64,000 nt of DNA, taken from assembly GCA_918807975.1 (NCBI GenBank), contig OU964931.1, positions 7,202,251 through 7,266,250 on the forward strand. Reading direction: 5' to 3'. The stretch's first letter is position 1. Each line of letters starts with the position of its first letter. The stretch is from Aplidium turbinatum. Its lineage: Eukaryota; Chordata; Ascidiacea; Aplousobranchia; Polyclinidae. The position numbers were made by a program, and so were the translations under genes. The notes under the pieces were generated by a model that saw only the letters and a list, made by a program, of their open reading frames with translations, did not search any database and was not told the DNA's origin. This document shows positions 40,550-51,012 of the stretch, piece after piece.

Positions 40550-42729
40550 TGGGCGATTCTGGTGAGTCGCAGCAATTTAAAAAGTTTGGCAAAGGAAAAT
40601 TGCCTTCATGTCCGGTTAGGCAGACGTCGGTAAAACCCCATGATAATGTGATTTCAGGGAGTTCGCAGTACTCGACTGCTGTTGGCGCACCGCGCGGCGG
40701 TGTGGCCAGACGTAGTGACATACCGGCATGTTTTTGTTGTTCATCACGTGGTCAAGTTGAATATCATTTTTTGTCTAATTGTAAAGAATTTTTGCGCTTG
40801 ACACCTAAAGGTCGGAGAGATGTCATTGTGAAAGCTGGAAAATGCTTGAACTGTTTGCGCCAGCATATGGTTAAGGACTGTAATCATGCAAACAACTGTC
40901 GTCAGTGTGGGCCTAACAACGATAGGAAACACTATTTTCTTCTGCATGATTTTTATGTGACGTCACGTGATTCTCTGGATTCGGTCGGTAAAGATGATAC
41001 TGGTGCCAGAGTTCCTGTGCGTAATGTTAAGATTGGAAATGTTAAAGCAGCCTTTAACCGCGTTACTGCTGCTCGTGTTTTGAATCCAATGACTGGCAAA
41101 TCGAAGTTGGTGTATTGTCAGCATGATCCTGGTTCGCAGTTGACCTTTGTTTCGAGTGACTTGGTGTGCGAACTTGGTCTTAAACCGTATGATAAAGCGT
41201 CGTTTAAAATGGATACTCTGGCTGGTCAGAAACCTACTTGTGCTGAACTTGTTAAACTCAACATTCAGTCGTTAGAGACGAATGAACTGTTTTGTGATAT
41301 AACTTCGGTGGTTAACCCAGCTTGGGCTGACGATGTTAAGACTTTACCACATAAGCAGGATTTAAGTACTTTCCGTCATTTTCATGACGTGAATATGTTT
41401 CATTTGAATGATTGTAGTACTGTAGATGTACTGATTGGAAACGACAACGCTTATTTGATGTGGGCAAAAGAAGAACGTGTTGGTGAAAATCGCAGTGAAC
41501 CGCATGCTTTACTCACTCCTCTCGGTTGGTTGGCTTGTGGTGGTAAGTCACCCTTAGTTGAAAGCGTTGCTAAAGTGTGCAGAGTGCAGACGTCTTCAGA
41601 GTCGGATGTCATCTCTGGCTTTCAGCGTAAAATTGAGTCTCGTGATATGGAAATAGCAGACCTGAATAAAGTCATTCAGGATTTGACTTTGCAAAATGAA
41701 ACCTGTGAATTGTCTCGCAATGATATTTTGGCTAGAGAACTTGTCGAGCCGAATATTGAGTTGAAAGATGGTCGATTTGAGATACCTGTTCCGTTGAAGG
41801 AAGATATTGATCTACCTAACAATTTTGTGTTGGCGTCAGATAGAGATGCTGCTTTAAGAAAGAAGGCTTTAAAACAACCTGAACTTCGTGATTTCCTTAC
41901 TGACACCATGAAAGATCTTAAATCTAATGGCTATATTGAGCGTGCTGGTGAAGCAGGAAATGTCAAGGGATTTGAATGGTATTTACCATACTTTGTGACG
42001 TCACAATTAAAAAAGCGCATTGTTTACGATGGCAAGTCTGAATTTCGAGGAACTTGTGTTAATGATTTAATGTCTTCTTGTCTTGACTTGTCTGACTTGT
42101 TAAACCCTCTGGCAGATGTCTTGGCTAGATTTCGGCTTGAAAGATTTGGTTTCGTGGCCGATATGACCAAATACTTCTTTCACATTTTGGACTCTTCATT
42201 ACGTAAGCCCAATTTCATTGAACTGCTTACGTACACAGGCAGTGCCGTTCGGATCGTGAACGAACGCCCTTTGGTACCTTTGAGTGACGACCCTAGGGAT
42301 TTTACTGTCATCACCCCTGCCTCACTTTTGACCCCATACTTAGACCCATACTGTGCTGTTGGGCAACCACATGATCGTGACCAATTAAGAAGGGATTATC
42401 GGTTCAATTTGTCACTTTCTCGGCAGTTTTGGAGTAAATGGATCGATTTTTACTTGCCAGGTCTTCAGGGCCGGAAAAAATGGCTAAAAATGGCCGAGAA
42501 TTTGGAGCCTGGTCAACTTGTAGTGGTAGGTTCTCTCCAAGACATTGGTAAACGTGGGAAGTATCAACTTGGGAGGGTGCATGAGGTAGTTCCACAAATT
42601 AGGAAAGGGAAGCCTGTGGTTCGTAGAGCCAAAGTTGCCGTCTGCAACTATGATGAGAGTACGGGGAAAGTGAAAGTAGACTACGTGTTGAGGGATATTT
42701 CGTGCCTCGCCCCCGTAAAGAACACCTAA
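40543..42729 (+). CDS. Pol-like open frame of the BEL/Pao element (broken)
   Basis: It overlaps the end of the gag-like frame by a few bases in another frame, as is common in this class. Recognisable parts in order: a Cys/His cluster, a retropepsin-like segment (DPGSQLTFV, DVLIG), traces of reverse transcriptase, and a C-terminal segment like the DUF5641 tail of Pao integrases (FWSKWIDFYLP, GRKKW). The pol core is incomplete, so this is a fossil. Confidence 0.82.
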   Translation: MLMGDSGESQQFKKFGKGKLPSCPVRQTSVKPHDNVISGSSQYSTAVGAPRGGVARRSDIPACFCCSSRGQVEYHFLSNCKEFLRLTPKGRRDVIVKAGKCLNCLRQHMVKDCNHANNCRQCGPNNDRKHYFLLHDFYVTSRDSLDSVGKDDTGARVPVRNVKIGNVKAAFNRVTAARVLNPMTGKSKLVYCQHDPGSQLTFVSSDLVCELGLKPYDKASFKMDTLAGQKPTCAELVKLNIQSLETNELFCDITSVVNPAWADDVKTLPHKQDLSTFRHFHDVNMFHLNDCSTVDVLIGNDNAYLMWAKEERVGENRSEPHALLTPLGWLACGGKSPLVESVAKVCRVQTSSESDVISGFQRKIESRDMEIADLNKVIQDLTLQNETCELSRNDILARELVEPNIELKDGRFEIPVPLKEDIDLPNNFVLASDRDAALRKKALKQPELRDFLTDTMKDLKSNGYIERAGEAGNVKGFEWYLPYFVTSQLKKRIVYDGKSEFRGTCVNDLMSSCLDLSDLLNPLADVLARFRLERFGFVADMTKYFFHILDSSLRKPNFIELLTYTGSAVRIVNERPLVPLSDDPRDFTVITPASLLTPYLDPYCAVGQPHDRDQLRRDYRFNLSLSRQFWSKWIDFYLPGLQGRKKWLKMAENLEPGQLVVVGSLQDIGKRGKYQLGRVHEVVPQIRKGKPVVRRAKVAVCNYDESTGKVKVDYVLRDISCLAPVKNT

Positions 42730-43045
42730 GTGTTAGGGTTTGAGCCTGGTTTTGTCTGCGGTGGCCGACCCTTGTCTGAGCCCGGAACAGTCGGTTATTA
42801 TCGCAACTATTGTATATAGCGTCATTTTTTGCGTGTACCTAATACCTATGGTACCAATTTCATGTATCGTCGTGTATTATTCCGTATTGTTGTTCATTCT
42901 TTGCATGCCCTTTGTATTTGCGTATTAACTTAAACGTGAGTGATTCAAACAATTTGTGTATCGTGTGTTTTTATTCATTGGCTCACAATTGTCGTCATTT
43001 CTTTTTAGTTATGCCATGTCAGACTGTCATAACTAGGGGCCGCTA

Positions 43046-43611
43046 TGTTCCCGACAATTTTCATTAAATCAAACGTCATATAAAAACCGTTCAAGTCTAC
43101 TGAATATTACGTCATGGAAATTCCTAAAACATGAGCCAAAATTGCACCAGCGTTCATAAGAATTGTGTCAAACTTGTTTGGGCCTGTTTGGGCCTGTTTA
43201 AACAGGAAATATTACATCAGCTTTAAACACCTGTTGGAATGACTTCATAATTGTCTTTCATTATTGCGTCACAGTACTGCATACGTGAATTTGAGATATT
43301 GCTATCTATTCTGGTCATTCGTAAAATGATTGTTTGAAAGTTGGCCGCACTTTTAACTGTTGGCTTAGTGCTTGCTAGCTGGACAAAGGTTCCGTCTTTT
43401 ATCCAAGTAATCTGTTGTGTAGTGACAGTTTAAGTGGTGTAGGCGTTGCACCCCCTCGTTTTCGGTAGCCTCGGGCTAATTTTACAGGAATACACTGTTT
43501 GAAAAGAAGTTCAAGTGTGTGTTTCTTCGGTCATTATATACAGACGAACGGATTAGGGAACTTTATGTTAAAATTTTCCCAAGAAGAGATTATGGTTTAC
43601 CGCTGTGACCA
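43046..43611 (+). repeat. 3' LTR of the BEL/Pao element (566 bp)
   Basis: Same sequence as the 5' LTR apart from about two substitutions near the start and the absence of five bases (GCCTA) after a TA. Confidence 0.95.
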
Positions 43612-43826
43612 CAGACTCATGTGCTTTTACTCTCAAAGCAGCAGAAGTGTATAGTCACTGGATAATCCATCCTAAAATATATTGACAGAATTGTTGACAA
43701 AAATTAATTGTCAAAATAGTGAACATGTTCACTATCACTATTAGCAAAATAGTTTACAGTGAACATTTTCTTAAAATAGTGATTTGTTCACTAAAATAGT
43801 GAACATCTGGCAACCCTATGCATAAG

Positions 43827-44140
43827 GGTAAAGCGGGGAAAAAAGTTAATTTTTTGGTCAAACTTTGACGTCAATTTCAACAAAAGTTCGTCTGTTGGGC
43901 CTCAGAGCTTTGGTTTCCTGTTTGTTGAGTGTTTTTCAAAACACTGAATAGCCTACTTTGTTTGTAAACTAAAATTGAAATCAAGGTGTCGCTTTTAACT
44001 TTTTGCCTCACTACTGGGGCAAGTCGTTAAACTTTAGGGAAAAATTGTTATAGAGCTATTTCGTATAGCCTAGCTAGAAACAAATAGTTTTTTGTATGCC
44101 GGTAAGCTACATCGTAAATTGTCATTGATCTTTCCCGTTT
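43827..44140. other. No clear feature
   Basis: Right of the hAT nest. A GGGGCAAGTCG word near 44015 resembles GGGGCAA words near 47553 and may be an end of the pogo element, but I could not establish its limits. Confidence 0.3.
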
Positions 44141-45119
44141 TATTTAATTTTTGACCAGGCATAAAATCTTTGTTGAAAGAAGTTTTGAAGGTTCCAAAAA
44201 TTACTCAATCTGAGGCTCCTATTTGTAGTATGAATAAGGAGGGGTAGATAAAGGTATGATGTAATTTCTTGTGCAAAATTATTCACTGGCAAGTAAAGAT
44301 GAGAAATATAATTATTCAAAGTAAGTAATTCAGGTCTTTCTGCAGTGGGTTTAATAGAACTTGCACAATATTCCAAAATAGTAGACCTAGGGGAGATGCA
44401 GGAGAGTTGAGGCACAGGGAGAGTTGAACCACCACCTCTAGCAGAAATTCTGTTTAACATAATTGCACTCTACTGTCACTGGTGGTATGAAAAAACAATG
44501 TTACAGCTTCACTGTTGTCAAGAAGGCTTCACAATATAGCCACGGAAAGTTATCTTTAAAAATGCAAAAAATGTATCAAAAAGTAGATTTGACAAATTTC
44601 AGCATTTGCTTAAATAACTCTAGATCTATAACAGATATTTAAATTAGAAATATAGTGCAGGGTACCTTTGGAAAAGGTGATTGTATGCAACAATTACCAT
44701 GCAGCTTCTTAAAAGCGTTTTGAAGAAATCCACTCTAAATTCAAAATGGCTACGATTAGGAGAGTTGAACCACCACGTCAAGGAGAGTTGAACCACATGG
44801 CTCAACTCTCCCTTTTATTTAATGAAATTTTTTTTTCTCAAATCTACAATTCTAGCGTTTAAATTGTTGTTTTATGCTTAAAAACGATAGGTCTATAGGC
44901 CTACTTGCTTGCAACAGTTAATTATTGAAGCAAAAATATCAAAGCAACTGGACTTTTGCTTCAACCTATTTGTTAAAACAGTCTAGCCAATCATGCACAT
45001 GTTTCAGGCATTGTGGTGAGTTCTACAAAAGAGGCCAAGCTATCTTTGCTGAATTATTTGTTATACTGTGATTGAATAGCTAACCTAACGGCTTATCTAC
45101 TGTATTACAAGGGTCATTA

Positions 45120-45924
45120 ATAATTAACGTTACAAGAGATTCGATTCAAAAACTGGCAAAGAAGGCGAACGTGGCCTATGGAACCATGTTCACAGTTCTC
45201 AAGAAGGATTTGAAGATGAGCCCATTTAAATACATGAAGAAACAGTTGCTAAATGTCAATACTATTGAGAAACGTCTCTCCAGAGCCAGAATTCTGCTCT
45301 CACGCATTGAAGGAGGCACGCTGCCAAACCTTGTGTTCAGCGATGAGAAGAAATTTGATGTCTAGCATCATTTTAACAGTCAAAATGATCGTGTTTGGTC
45401 AAGAAATGGTTACATGGAACCCCGGGTAGTCACTCGGAGACAAGGGGCGGCAAAAGCAGTGATGGTGTGGGCTGCAGTCAACGAATCAGCAAGAAGGAGT
45501 CCATTGTGGACCAAGGAGTGAAATTGAACCAAGAAAAATGATATTCTTGAGGGTTCATTGTTGCCTTGGGCAAAGAAACACTTCAAAAAAACTTAACTGG
45601 TCATTCCAACAAGATTCTGTCCCTTCACATGGAGCAAAGAGAACACAAAACTGGCTTTCAGCTATAATGTGCCGTTCTTCATTTCCAAGGAAGAATGGCC
45701 TCCTTCATCCCCAGATCTGAACCTCCTGGACTTTGGTATCTGGTCTTACCTGGATAGTGGAGAACAAGGTTTCGACTAAACACAACCAAAGTTTGGAAGC
45801 GCTGAAGGCTAATCTGAAAAAAGAATGGACCTCAATACCTCAAAGAGTTATTTGTGACTTTTGCAGGTCCTTTTCGAAGCGTCTCCGACTTGTTATCGAC
45901 GCAAATGGCGGACACATTGAGTAA
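45120..45924 (+). pseudogene. Tc1/mariner-type transposase, decayed
   Basis: The frame begins near IQKLAKKANVAYGTMF (HTH end), KKDLKMSPFKYMKKQLL, and LPNLVFSDEKKFDV with the first catalytic Asp. It continues with NSQNDRVWSRNGY, MVWAAVNE, and WPPSSPDLNLLDFGIW with the second Asp. At least four stops or frameshifts (first stop near 45363) make it non-functional. The QNDRVW and SPDLNPLD blocks place it in the Tc1/mariner superfamily. Confidence 0.85.
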
Positions 45925-46052
45925 AACGTGTTTTTTCTAAATACAGTATCGTAGTCTATATGTCTTGTGGCTGGAAATGATAGCAATCCATTCAGTTGCA
46001 AGTTTATCGAAGAAGGTACCAACAGTGTATCTATTAAATGCTGTTGCCCTTG

Positions 46053-46550
46053 CTAATCATGTCGCTTCAGGAGTAGGCTATGTATCGACAACTTTTGGCG
46101 ATCTTTGAATCCCAACCAGAAGCTTTGTCTTGCTTTCTTGTCCTCTTTCCAGCTATCGGGAATAACAACGTTACTTCTCACAGCAAATTCGTAGGCAAGC
46201 ATGCGACATTTGTCTTTTGACCAGCTATAATAGGTAGAGGCCAAGTCTTTCACGTGATTGGCTAGCTCGGTTTCCATTTCCATTGTAAATATCATATTAG
46301 CTGTTTTACATTTCTTGTATTCAAAATTGTCATGACGTTTTTCTTTGCGTTTCTTAATATATCGCTTTAAAGTGGACCTGTTGTTGACCCCAAATTCGTT
46401 TGCAGCTGATCGAATCCAGGTGCCACGTTCATTTGCTTCAGCAGCACGCTGGAGATCTTCTTCAGAGCTACTACGAATAGAAATCCGGGTTTATTTTACG
46501 GCATAATGCTTACAAGCTTGATGTTTTCTTTTAAAAAAGTCTGCACTCAT
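46053..46550 (-). pseudogene. pogo-type N-terminal domain (Psq HTH plus CENP-B HTH) inside the mariner element
   Basis: On the minus strand from the ATG at 46550: MSADFFKRKHQACKHYAVK, a stop, then SSSEEDLQRAAEANERGTWI, SAANEFGVNNRSTLKRYIKK (Psq HTH) and ELANHVKDLASTYY with CRMLAYEFAVRSN, SWKEDKKARQSFWLGFKDR (CENP-B-type HTH). Only the DNA-binding half of a pogo transposase is present; the nearby pogo DDE remnant lies outside this element in an order that cannot be the same gene. It has one in-frame stop near residue 20 and is otherwise open to 46053. Confidence 0.8.
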
Positions 46551-47399
46551 AAAATTCTGTGGTGCATAAATATACAGTATATTAGGCTTACAGATAGCTT
46601 ACTGTTTAACAGAAAAAGTCATTCTTAACTGCACTGATTGTTTGTCGAAAGCACAAATTATGACTCACAAGGTTTATGAGGCTTTTGCAGAACATTGCTA
46701 CTCTAACTTTGAACTTCTACATTACATGGATCAACTCTCCTTATCCGGTTCAACTCTCCTTAACCTATGATCAACTCTCCTGTAGGTGCAGGAGAGTTGA
46801 GCCATTTGGGAAAACTTTTTTAAAGTTAAAATCTGAAAATACGTTTGATATTGACTAACATTTAATCAGAGTGATTGGAAGCCCGTTGGTTCTACTTCAA
46901 CATAAGCACACAACATTTGGACCAGCAACCATACAATCGGAAATATGGGCTCAAAAGCAAAAATTGGCTCAACTCTCCCGCATCTCCCCTACCTTAAAAA
47001 ATTATGTCCCTTTATAGCTCAAATCCTGAAACATTTACAACTTTTTTGCATCCAGGATGAGCATCATGGATAAAATAATCGCGATAATGTTTCTTGGAAA
47101 ACAAAAACATAGGGAGGAAGAAATTGCCAATCGCATTGATGACATCAACAATAGATACCGAATCCCTCTCTCTTGAGAAACGATTAGGCCCACTGAGTTT
47201 GTATACCCGTTTTGAAAACTAATCCGATATCATCAGGCACAGTTGTAACACCAGTTTTGTCTACATTGTACACAGATTCAGGATCAAACTTTTAATTATC
47301 AAATACTTCCAGAAAATTATCAAAACCTTTTCTACTTGTGTTCTGTTAAAGCTTAAATATAAAATCAGCTCTGTCTAAACTTCTGTTTTTTGCAATTCG

Positions 47400-48200
47400 C
47401 AGTGATAAACCAGTTCTTGTCTTAAAAACCTTGAAAAAGTCAACTCCTGCCGCATTGCTTAGATCTCATTATTAAAAAGCAGCCAGTCTTAGATATTGTT
47501 ATTCAACACACGTAAAACTACTGTTTTATTTGTCAGACCCAATTACTGAAAACGGGGCAAATTGTGACACCGTAACAAATAGCCCTATCAAGTGTGTCGC
47601 AACTTGCCCCGAAGGGTTTGCCATTGCAATTCGTTCTCATGCTCAAAAACTACTGCAGTATTTTCAAATATAACTTTGGCCACAGTTTCAGTATAACATG
47701 TGCTGTTAAATACAAGCAAACTTTGGAAAAAAACATCTATCACTACAAAATATTAAAAAATATTTACACCTCAAAATGTTTCTAAACGACTTCGAAACAA
47801 GTTTTTTTTCACAAAATTCAAGTCATAACCTTAACCAAACTCAAACTTTCTAGGATGGCAAAGATTGCAACTATGCATCATCTGGCACTTTGCTCGCGTG
47901 ATACGATGTATAGCCTAGTTACGCTACATCTCTGAGTGAGCATGGTCAAAATTGCAATTATCAGAAAAAGTTAAAATTAAGCTTAAATTAAAAAAGTAAA
48001 TTATAAAACCAAAGTTCATTTAAGCTTTCTAAACGTGGTATCCGGTCGATAGGCACCACCAGCTTCCAAAGCACGCCTACTATAACGCGTAGAAAAGTAG
48101 TCTAGCGGAGCTTGCTTGTGGTAACCTACTTATATCGTCATTTACTATAATACTGTGACGTTCTTTGATTGTTTTGCGAGATGTAAAAATAACAAAAGGG
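47400..48200. other. Probable flank of the pogo element, no clear coding
   Basis: It contains GGGGCAAATTGTGACACC (47553) and GTGTCGCAACTTGCCCC (about 47594-47610), a facing inverted pair that may be a terminal region of the pogo element. The remainder to 48200 shows nothing recognisable. Confidence 0.35.
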
Positions 48201-48800
48201 CAGTGGCGCTGGCAGGGGGGGGCAGGCGGGGCAGCTGCCCCCTTAATTTTTTTTTTTTTAATATTTGGATCCCAACCTCAAGTAAGTCAACTCAAGTTGC
48301 AAGGGGGGGGGGGGGGGGTAAAAGCTCTCTCCTTAAAAAAAGTATGGAAAACCTTGATGACTAAATTGTACAGTAAATTAAAAGATTTTCTACAGAAGCA
48401 AAGATATAGACTTTTTAAAGTTTTAACTAACGTCACATTGATATAAAAAAATAACAACCTGTTAAAATTTTGATACCTCACACTCCCATGACTTCTTCCG
48501 CGCACATTTTGGCATTGATTGCTTGCAGTGATTCTTTCACTTACACAAAACGTTTTGTTTCAGCAGTTTTGAGTTGTTCGATTCTTAAGTTGTAAAGGAG
48601 ACTCAATTTCTCCAATATTTATCATTTATGTTTCTTCTTTAATCTCAGCAGAGTATAAAACTTGTCAAAGTTTTTTATCCATACGACGTCATGAATGAAA
48701 TTATATCTCAAATCAGCGTAATGACGTGACATCGTCTAAACATTTTACCGAATAATAAATTAACAAATTCGATCGTCAAAAGTGGTTTGGTGGTGATAAA
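48201..48800. other. hAT-like end with a G run, then featureless
   Basis: CAGTGGCGCTGGCAGGGG at 48201 looks like a hAT end. A run of about 17 G lies near 48302-48318. I found no right end and no gene. Confidence 0.35.
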
Positions 48801-48804
48801 TATT

Positions 48805-50005
48805 ACGTAATGAAAAAAATGTGATAAGGTTGGAAGACATTACGTCATGTATTTTCAATACAAATATGAAGTTTAAAATTTATTCTTTTGTTCATAGTCG
48901 TAATCCACCTTCAAAGCGGTACTACAAAGAACAATTTTCGATAAGGGGGCATCAAGAATAAGTCGACATGACTTTTAACCCTTAGAAGGTTGGGCTCCTG
49001 GAGTCTTGCTCAGTTTGGGGGAGGGGGCTGTCAATTCTTCTTATGCTTTAGGAGTGATATCTCTGTTATTTTGGCACGGTTTCAAAATTTGGGATTCACT
49101 TTGTAAAATTATTCACGCTGAGCATATCCGAAAATTAAAACTATGTGAATTTTAGGACTGCTCATATACGTTGAAATGTTGAGGTCACTTATGAGTGTAA
49201 TTTGTAGCGTGAGTTTACACATTGTTTTTTGGTAGAGTAATGAAAAACGTGCATAGTTTTAATTTTTTTTACATTATTTTTCATACAACCAATGCCCTTC
49301 ACGCTGTGAAACAGTTAGGATTAACGAGACATGGGCCAAATTAATTAGGCTACTTTCATCCAGCTGGTGGGAAAATGTTTCACAATAGAATATGAAATAT
49401 TTCAGAGGATATGCTGAGAAATGCCTCATATCTTCAATTTATAACCTTTATTCGCTCAAAATTTCAGCTCAATAGAGGTGAATAAAAGTTAGGAAAAGTC
49501 AAGAAATCTCGTAGTCGCAGCCTCAGTGGTTTTAGAGATACAACTGGATACAAAAAAGTTGAATTAACAGCCCCCCCCCCCCAACCTTCATAGGGTTTGC
49601 ATTGAGTCAACAGATCTACGCCTGGTTTACGTCAGCTCCGGGGATCAGTGAAATATAAGGTTGTCATCTTCAGTGCAACAAGACCATTGATTGATTGGTT
49701 TAGTGAGGATTCGTAGTCCCATTGCTTTCATTTTGAGTGATCATACTGATTTTCAATTTATTCCTACAAGGCGTTACGTAATGAAAAAATATATAGGCTA
49801 ACTAAGGTTGGAAGACATTACGTCATGTCTTTTTAATTCAAAATGAAGTTTAAAATTTATTCTTTTGTTCATAGTCGTAATCCTCCTTCAAAGCGACATT
49901 ACAAAGAATAATTTTCGATAAGGGGAGCATCAAGAATATGTCGACATGACTTTTAAGGTTTACGTCAGCTCCGGAGATCAGTAAAATATAAGGTTCTCAT
50001 TATCG
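48805..50005 (+). repeat. Two direct copies of a ~200-bp segment, one carrying an insertion
   Basis: 48805-48978 plus 49624-49665 matches 49775-50000: ACGTAATGAAAAAA, GGTTGGAAGACATTACGTCA, GTTCATAGTCGTAATCC and TACGTCAGCTCCGG. The first copy is split by 48979-49623. The second has the uninterrupted join CTTTTAAGGTTTACGTCAGC. Confidence 0.8.
48979..49623. mobile_element. 645-bp insertion with CCC(A)GAAGGTTGGG-type inverted ends
   Basis: The left end CCCTTAGAAGGTTGGG and the right-end complement CCCTATGAAGGTTGGG face each other, with further inverted G/C runs inside (GGGGGCTGTCAATTC). About 33 bases follow the right inverted repeat before the paralogous join. It inserted after TTAA; a piggyBac-like MITE is possible but the right flank (TTTG) does not repeat TTAA. 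Confidence 0.6.
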
Positions 50006-50130
50006 TGATTGTAAGCCGCGGAAAATTTTTTCTCTAAAAAACAGATTCCCGGGAAGCTAAACATTTTTTCCAGCCCTGGTAAAAAACAAGAGAAATTAAA
50101 TAATATACCACTGTCTTGCATGTCTTGCAC

Positions 50131-51004
50131 CAGTGGCGTAGCCAAGGGAGGGGGGGTTCGGGGGTTTCAACCTTTCAAATTGAATTTACGGATGTTAATA
50201 CATTGTTTACAAGAAAAGTTGTAGCCTATGATGTAGTTTCTCGTCAAACTGTGCAAGGATGCAAGCCATCTGCAACTGCTGAGATCGCTTGTTCGATCTA
50301 GATTAATATCTAAACAGCTATTCGTTATACAAAACTTGAATATATCAGAAATAGCCTAAAGTAACTTCATTGTCTCAAAGCTTTTTGTTTGACACTCATC
50401 AAGATGTATGACCTCTATGACGTTACATTTTCTAAACTTTGGGTTGACTTCAGAGCATAAAAGTTAGTGACTTACCGGAATAAGATCGTTTTTTGAATCA
50501 ACCAAGGAGAAAATTGATAAATAATAAAACTGTAATAATCTCGCAAACAAAAGCAATCAACCTACATGTCTGTATGTCTCTAGCCTGTATGTCCTCTATG
50601 TCCTCTACAACCTGTATGTCTCTAAAACAAAGCTTGCCTAATTTTAAACGAAACTGCATTAAAAGAGCGAGTTTTGCCAATACCAAACATTCAAATATCT
50701 CAGTCTGGAATTAGCAACAAGAAAACATAGAGACTTAGCTTTATTTTCGAAAACTGCCCAAGAAAACATGATTTTATCCTTTTGCTATGCCACCGGACAG
50801 CACCATTTTACAGAAATATTCATACCCACAATTTTGTTGAAAATGCTCTCAGAATGCACCAAACTGAAAGTAATTTTTCAAAATTTTCTGGGGAAGGGCC
50901 CCCCAGACCCCCCGCCGCTAAGTGTCGCCTTCGGCGAACACGCCATCGGGCTTTGCCCGCCGGCTGTCAACACCTCCCTTTCACAATTTTTGACTATGCT
51001 ACTG
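50131..51004 (-). mobile_element. hAT MITE, family M (copy 4, longer form)
   Basis: The ends are CAGTGGCGTAGCCAAGGGAG and TTTTTGACTATGCTACTG. A perfect 8-bp duplication TCTTGCAC flanks it (50123-50130 and 51005-51012). At 874 bp it has several hundred bases near the left (about 50170-50590) that the other M copies lack. It may be closer to a parental element, although no transposase motif is seen. Confidence 0.92.
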
Positions 51005-51012
51005 TCTTGCAC

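Larger units (their letters stand above)
37758..43611 (+). mobile_element. BEL/Pao LTR element, young but broken
   Basis: Two LTRs (37758-38328 and 43046-43611), each starting TG and ending CA, flank an internal region with two long open frames (38780-40549, gag-like; 40543-42729, pol-like). A 5-bp duplication CAGAC lies at both sides. The LTRs differ by only about two substitutions and one 5-bp indel, so insertion is recent. It is shorter than a whole BEL/Pao element and has about one large break, so it looks non-autonomous. An older solo LTR of the family is at 19660-20238. Confidence 0.93.
36262..43818. mobile_element. hAT element hosting a MITE and a BEL/Pao element
   Basis: The ends are TAGGGTTGCCAGAT and ATCTGGCAACCCTA. 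A perfect 8-bp duplication TGCATAAG flanks it (36254-36261 and 43819-43826). Subterminal AAAATAGTGAACAT words recur at both ends. The minus strand at 37233-37463 keeps the hAT C-terminal dimer domain. Insertions: 36338-36827 and 37758-43611. Confidence 0.93.
44390..46989 (+). mobile_element. Tc1/mariner element with GAGTTGAGCC ends (2,600 bp)
   Basis: The left end GGGGAGATGCAGGAGAGTTG pairs with the right-end complement GGGGAGATGCGGGAGAGTTG. TA flanks both sides (44388-44389, 46990-46991). Internal copies of the motif GGCTCAACTCTCC or its complement occur near 44409, 44758-44812 and 46732-46802. It carries a decayed transposase on the plus strand and a pogo-type DNA-binding domain on the minus strand. 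Confidence 0.9.
44140..47400 (-). pseudogene. pogo/Tigger transposase (DDE domain) remnant, split by a mariner-type element
   Basis: On the minus strand 46992-47400 encodes DPESVYNVDKTGVTTVPDD, then in another frame SRERDSVSIVDVINAIGNFF and PGCKKVVNVSGF. Beyond the insertion, 44140-44387 encodes ERPELLTLNNYISHLYLPVN and FAQE. These are the first half (NvDETGvttV, VTvv.AinA.G) and second half (LLtLDnh.SHl....infA) of a pogo-type DDE domain. Stops and frameshifts show it is dead. Confidence 0.78.
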
